A stretch of 21,306 nucleotides of DNA from Ascoidea tarda (nom. inval.) (Eukaryota > Ascomycota > Saccharomycetes > Ascoideales > Ascoideaceae): NCBI GenBank assembly GCA_030560485.1, contig JAKTTS010000265.1, positions 1-21,306 on the forward strand, written 5' to 3'. The notes under the pieces are model-generated. The model worked only from the letters and a program-made list of their open reading frames with translations, made no database searches and was not told where the DNA came from. Positions within the stretch are counted from its first letter, which is position 1, and each line of letters begins with the position of its first letter. The position numbers and the translations under genes were made by a program. This document shows positions 17,376 through 21,306 of the stretch, in pieces.

Positions 17376-18737
17376 ATGGCAGCTTACTCATCCTCAACGA
17401 CAGTGCTAGAATCAATTGACGAAACAGTTGGTGTTGCTTCAAATGAGATCAGAATCACATCAAATAAAGCAGCTCAACCCATCCAACCAACCAGAAAAAA
17501 ACGTTCTCCATTGAAAGATCAACAGCTCAGTGCAGTCGATACACTAGGAAATGTCTATACAACCCCTGAGTTTACTCTTAAAGACATTATATCTGCTGTT
17601 CCCAAACACTGTTTCAGAAAAAACAACTGGATTTCGTTTTCATATATTTTTCAGGATGCCAGTGCGCTGATAGTGTTGGGAATTTTGACACACTACTATA
17701 TCATGCCTATGGTGGACAACATGTTTCTCAGATTTGTTTGTTGGTGTCTATATTCATTTGGTCTTGGTGCTTTCATGACTGGGTTGTAGGTTGTGGGCCA
17801 TGATTGCAGTCACAATGCCTTCAGCGAGACAATGATACTTAACGACATTGTTGGGTGGTTCTTGCACTCGTACACCTTGGAGCCCTTTTTTGCATGGAAG
17901 GATGGGCACAATGCCCACCACAAGTCCAACGCCAACATTCAGAAAGACAATGCCTGGGTTCCACTTGAAAGAGAGAGGTATTTAAGACAGCATGGAGTGA
18001 AAACATTGAAGGAAATTGGAGAAGAAGCCCCAGTTGTTACATTGCTCAACATCATAGTCCGCCATTTAATCGGCTTTTTCTTGCACATTGTGGTGAATGC
18101 TTCAGGACAGTATTACAGCAGATTTTATCCTGGGGAGCCAGACACTTTTGCCAACAGACTCAAGACAAGCCATTTCAACCCAAAATCTCCCATCTTCAGC
18201 GAGAGATTCAAAAACAATTTGTCGTTGCACATTGTGAGCGACATTGGGGTTTTGATCACCATAATATCGCAGTATTGTATCTACTCGGTTTTGGGATACG
18301 GTTAGTTTAATTTCATGGTCAACTATTTCATTTCCTATTTTTGGTTCAATTACTGGGTGGGTTTGATTACATTTTTGCAGCATTTCGACCCAATATTACC
18401 CAAGTACGATGATTCAGCATGGACCTATGTCAGAGGAGGATGCTGCACTATCGATAGGAGTCTTGGATCCCTTGGAAAGTACATCACTCACTTGGTGTCG
18501 GAAGCTCATGTCATCCACCATTTCTGTCCAACAATCCCCCACTACCATGCAATGGAAGCGACACAAGCAATCAAGCCTGTGATGGGAGAACACTATAAGT
18601 CAACAGACGAGAGCTTGTTTGTCAGTGTGTACAAGGTCTCACGACTCTGCCAATTTGTCGAGGGCAGCAATGGAATGCTCATGTTCAGAAACACCAACAA
18701 TCTTGGTGTTCCACCCCAGGCAGACGAGAAGCAGTGA
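17376..18737 (+). pseudogene. FAD2: Delta-12 fatty-acid desaturase with two in-frame TAG codons at Trp positions
   Basis: One continuous frame of 454 codons (TGA stop) matches the membrane-bound FAD2 family, which turns oleoyl into linoleoyl chains in the ER. All three iron-binding histidine boxes are present: HDCSH (142-146), HNAHH (178-182, the usual 36 residues later) and HVIHH (378-382). Hydrophobic stretches lie between, and the C-terminal EATQAIKPVMGEHY and NLGVPP segments are typical. Codons 138 (17787-17789) and 310 (18303-18305) are TAG. The first stands exactly where the family has the Trp of GLWV(V/L)xHEC; the second falls in YG-W-x-N before the last membrane pair, a place where Trp is common. 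No frameshift or deletion is seen. Other departures from consensus (NYW for NHW, ISY for IPY, HDCSH for HECGH) suggest relaxed constraint. It may be a young pseudogene, or a gene rescued by RNA editing or readthrough. Confidence 0.85.
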
Positions 18738-19273
18738 TGGTTTGCATCGAGAATTACTGAAAGAAGATGCTTTCAGTAATCCAAACACTGCTGGACAGGC
18801 GCATCTACTTTTTTTCGGGTTTTGGGAGCTTACTGTGTTATTCATATTTGTTTTCTTTTCTTTTTTTTTCTCTTTTTCTTTCTCTACATTCACTATTCTT
18901 TATTCTAGACTATATATTCTGCTTAGAAAATACAGCAAACACATCGCATGCACTATAATGCAAAAGAAGCAGCAGACGCAGAAAACGCAGAGCCACAGCC
19001 TATCCTGCATGTGCCAGCGCAACGGGTTTCCAGAACAAAGCTTCCCAAAAGAGTAACCCCTCGAAAAGCGATTGAAGAGTGAAATCACTCAGCTTCCAAA
19101 CCTCCTCTGTTTTGCTCTTCTCGTCCTGCTTTTGCTGCTTAACGTTGGCTTAATGGTTTTTATACTGACAACTCTACTTCAGCTGCTTCTACTTCTTTAA
19201 TTTGCGTGCTCCCTATGCCTCTGTGCTCTTGCCTCTGTATCAAATTTGCGATTTTCCCTCTTGCTCCACCACA
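18738..19273. other. Intergenic: desaturase 3' flank and promoter of the Asn-rich gene
   Basis: No gene seen. A T/C-rich run (about 18840-18900) and TATATATTCTG follow the desaturase and may act in 3'-end formation. The last 170 bases are pyrimidine-rich on the plus strand (CTGCTTTTGCTGCTT and similar), as in a yeast leader. Confidence 0.5.
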
Positions 19274-21306
19274 ATGTCTAGCTTCGATCACTCGAATAGA
19301 AACGTTATCCAGCACAACAAAACTGCAAACAACAATCTCAATAACACCGGAGTCATAATGCTCAACAATAGCCTAAAAGGCTTTACCTCAACCTTGGATT
19401 TTGAAACAAACCAGGCCAATTTGATGGAAAGTCAGGTCAATCCGCTACTTTCAGGTTTTGAATCATTCCAGCAACAAAATGCTCTTCAAAACCATTCTCA
19501 ATTTCCTGTCCCCACTTCTGTTCAATCTCGCTTGCACTCTCAATTGAACTCTCGATTTCAACCACCACACCCACTTCAACACAGTCAACAATCTTCTCAT
19601 AACCACATCTACACAAAACACCCAAATCCAACCCCTGGTTTGCATCCAAGTTCATTGTTAAACTCCAACTCATGTCCAAATGAAAACTTGAATCAAAGTA
19701 TATCAGAAAGCATAAATGAATCCATAAATGTAGGTCTAAACGATAACATCAGCGAAAACACAAACTACAAACTTAATAACTTCTACAGCACTACTAATAA
19801 AAAGCATAAAGACGAAATATTTACCAGTATTTTTCAAACTCTAAACAATACCAATTTATCGATAACAGATTTATTAAATTGGTTGATACAGAATAATAAG
19901 TCTCAATTTTATCAACAAAAAAGAATCATTAGAAATTATATGTACAGTCATAATACTCCACTACAATTTTTTCTATTATCCAAAAAATTTAAGAAAAACG
20001 ATGAAGAATTTAATTTCAATCCATTAATCGACATCTTATCCATTAAATTAGCAATAGAATTGGATAACTTGACCAATTTACAATATTTCAATAATTTCAA
20101 TTTCAATGATTCCATCAAGGATAATTTTCAAATCAATATTTCTCAGGTTTTATCTATTTTAGAGACAAATTCTCCTCTACTTCTACGATTTTTAAACAAC
20201 CTATTCAATTCAACAATTAGCTCAAAGATAAAGGATATTAATGCAATTGATTCATTTCACAACTCACCTTTAAACAAAAATAATAAAAACACTACAAACA
20301 TTAATACTAATGAAAATGACAATGACAATGACAACGAAAATGATAATGGCAACGATAACGATAACGACAATAATAATGGCAAAAACAATGATGAAGAAGA
20401 TGACAACGAAACCGCCAATAACCAAAGTTTAAGCGACTCTAATGATGAAACAAATTCATCAACTATATCCAACAACCCGAACTCAACCTCACTCAACACG
20501 CTCACTAAAAATTACAAACTTTACGGAATAATAAACATTTTGAATCACCATAGACACCCCAAACAATCAAACTATTTACAAAGATTTATGGGCTTGAAAC
20601 TATACTCTTTAGGCGTCGACAAAAAATCTCTTCGCATAGTTTCTGACTTTGGTTTATGTGGCAAAAAGACTACCATTTACTATACAATAAATGAATACAT
20701 CGACAAGCAATCTTTGCCCTTGATAAATCACACCAACAAAAATAACCCAAATAGAAATTCAAACAATAATGACAAAAACAAAACCAAAAGTTTTCAAGAC
20801 GATAAACTAATCGAAGATATAAAATTAAATTTACTTTTCAAGATTAATAATAGGCCAGTTTTCACAAATTCAAAATCTAAAACTAAAGACGACGAAATGC
20901 CGAACAATTTTAGATACTTTTATTTTAATAATATCTTAAAAAACAGCATGCTATACAATAAACCAACAAAGATTAAAAGAATCAAAAAAACTCAAAATGA
21001 TTCAAACTTGGGAATAAGTTCTAATATAATTCCAAATACAGAAACCACTTCAACCTCTGATCCCAAGAGAAGAAAAATTTCAAACAATATCAATGATAGA
21101 GCAATCGCTAATTCAAGGCATATAGAAGTACATTCATCAAACCCATTGCAAGATCAAAATCAAAATCAGAGCCGAAATCAGAACCAAAATCAGAACTCAA
21201 ACTCCAATTTTAACCTAAATTCTCATCAAAACACCAATTTCAATTTAAATATAAATCTTGACAACCAAAATCAAAACCAAAACCAAAACCAAAACCAAAA
21301 CCAAAA
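19274..21306 (+). CDS. Asn/Gln-rich protein with DUF6589-like N-terminal modules (partial)
   Basis: The frame is open from ATG 19274 to the window edge (677 codons, no stop), so the 3' end is missing. Residues 1-165 are Asn/Gln/His/Ser-rich. About 183-310 is helical and hydrophobic (LSITDLLNWLIQNNKSQFYQ; ISQVLSILETNSPLLLRFLN). An acidic Asn/Asp tract follows at about 335-400. A compact module at about 412-475 reads YLQRFMGLKLYSLGVDKK then LRIVSDFGLCGKKTTIYYTI. The rest is Asn/Lys-rich, ending in an Asn-Gln repeat. The order (helical N-terminus, acidic spacer, then NxLQxxxGLxLYSxGxxxRxIxVLxxxGLxxSxxTI) is what I recall ahead of the DUF6589 core in fungal proteins best known from mushrooms. Their function is unknown to me. 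This link rests on memory of the pattern, not on a search. Confidence 0.5.
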   Translation, partial: MSSFDHSNRNVIQHNKTANNNLNNTGVIMLNNSLKGFTSTLDFETNQANLMESQVNPLLSGFESFQQQNALQNHSQFPVPTSVQSRLHSQLNSRFQPPHPLQHSQQSSHNHIYTKHPNPTPGLHPSSLLNSNSCPNENLNQSISESINESINVGLNDNISENTNYKLNNFYSTTNKKHKDEIFTSIFQTLNNTNLSITDLLNWLIQNNKSQFYQQKRIIRNYMYSHNTPLQFFLLSKKFKKNDEEFNFNPLIDILSIKLAIELDNLTNLQYFNNFNFNDSIKDNFQINISQVLSILETNSPLLLRFLNNLFNSTISSKIKDINAIDSFHNSPLNKNNKNTTNINTNENDNDNDNENDNGNDNDNDNNNGKNNDEEDDNETANNQSLSDSNDETNSSTISNNPNSTSLNTLTKNYKLYGIINILNHHRHPKQSNYLQRFMGLKLYSLGVDKKSLRIVSDFGLCGKKTTIYYTINEYIDKQSLPLINHTNKNNPNRNSNNNDKNKTKSFQDDKLIEDIKLNLLFKINNRPVFTNSKSKTKDDEMPNNFRYFYFNNILKNSMLYNKPTKIKRIKKTQNDSNLGISSNIIPNTETTSTSDPKRRKISNNINDRAIANSRHIEVHSSNPLQDQNQNQSRNQNQNQNSNSNFNLNSHQNTNFNLNINLDNQNQNQNQNQNQNQ
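20299..20403. repeat. (GAYAAY)n coding repeat, Asp-Asn tract
   Basis: Repeated GACAAT/GATAAC hexamers with ATGGC interruptions encode an acidic Asp-Asn/Glu-rich spacer between the two folded parts of the last gene. Codon variation between units indicates an old, selected tract rather than a fresh microsatellite. Confidence 0.8.
21260..21306. repeat. (CCAAAA)n coding hexamer, Asn-Gln tract
   Basis: About seven AACCAA/AATCAA units run to the window edge and may continue. In the gene's frame they encode alternating Asn-Gln. The near-perfect last six units, against more varied CAAAAT/CAGAAC units upstream (21150-21200), suggest recent expansion. Confidence 0.9.

Noticed and set aside
17787-18305. 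Introns in place of the two TAG codons of the desaturase
   Set aside because: Protein similarity runs without a gap on both sides of each TAG, leaving no sequence to remove and no donor or acceptor pair.

Overview
This window reads as nuclear DNA of an AT-rich budding yeast (Saccharomycotina). Seven housekeeping-type genes are recognisable by protein family. Introns are few and short, with yeast-style splice signals (GTATGC and GTACGT donors, TACTAAC-like branch sites). Long Asn/Gln-rich tracts occur in the predicted proteins at both edges. I cannot place the species. CTG codons are very rare (none seen in the 668 codons of the ACS2-like gene) and fall at non-conserved positions, so the sequence does not settle whether CUG is Leu or reassigned.

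Layout. 1-362: 3' end of an Asn-rich protein gene. 1275-2096 (+): TSR3, 18S rRNA aminocarboxypropyl transferase. 2270-2869 (+): ZIM17/TIM15, the mitochondrial zinc-finger helper of Hsp70. 3928-3000 (-): RFA2, replication protein A middle subunit, with a 7-nt first exon and a 110-nt intron. 5062-5232 (+): RPS29, with a probable 5'UTR intron whose branch site and acceptor are clear. 6950-8956 (+): ACS2, nucleocytosolic acetyl-CoA synthetase, preceded by a 1.7-kb upstream region holding an unusual island of about 70% GC and a long pyrimidine-rich stretch. 9913-13166 (+): LIG4/DNL4, DNA ligase IV, with a 98-nt intron inside the first BRCT domain. 13167-17375: about 4.2 kb without an intact gene, carrying a likely relic of an FAD-dependent monooxygenase, a 100-codon open frame of unknown nature and small repeats. 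17376-18737 (+): a FAD2-type delta-12 fatty-acid desaturase, full length and in one frame but crossed by two TAG codons, both where tryptophan is expected. 19274-window end (+): a long Asn-rich protein that I tentatively connect to the fungal DUF6589 family.

The genes do not form one pathway; the order is that of an ordinary yeast chromosome. Several promoters carry fitting motifs: an MluI cell-cycle box upstream of RFA2, and Tbf1-like AACCCTA/AGCCCTA elements upstream of RPS29 and of LIG4. The most interesting observation is the desaturase. Two UAG codons replace Trp while all three histidine boxes and the frame survive. Recent gene loss is the simplest reading, but the pattern is also what UAG-to-UGG (A-to-I) mRNA editing or stop readthrough would require, so it deserves an RNA-level check.
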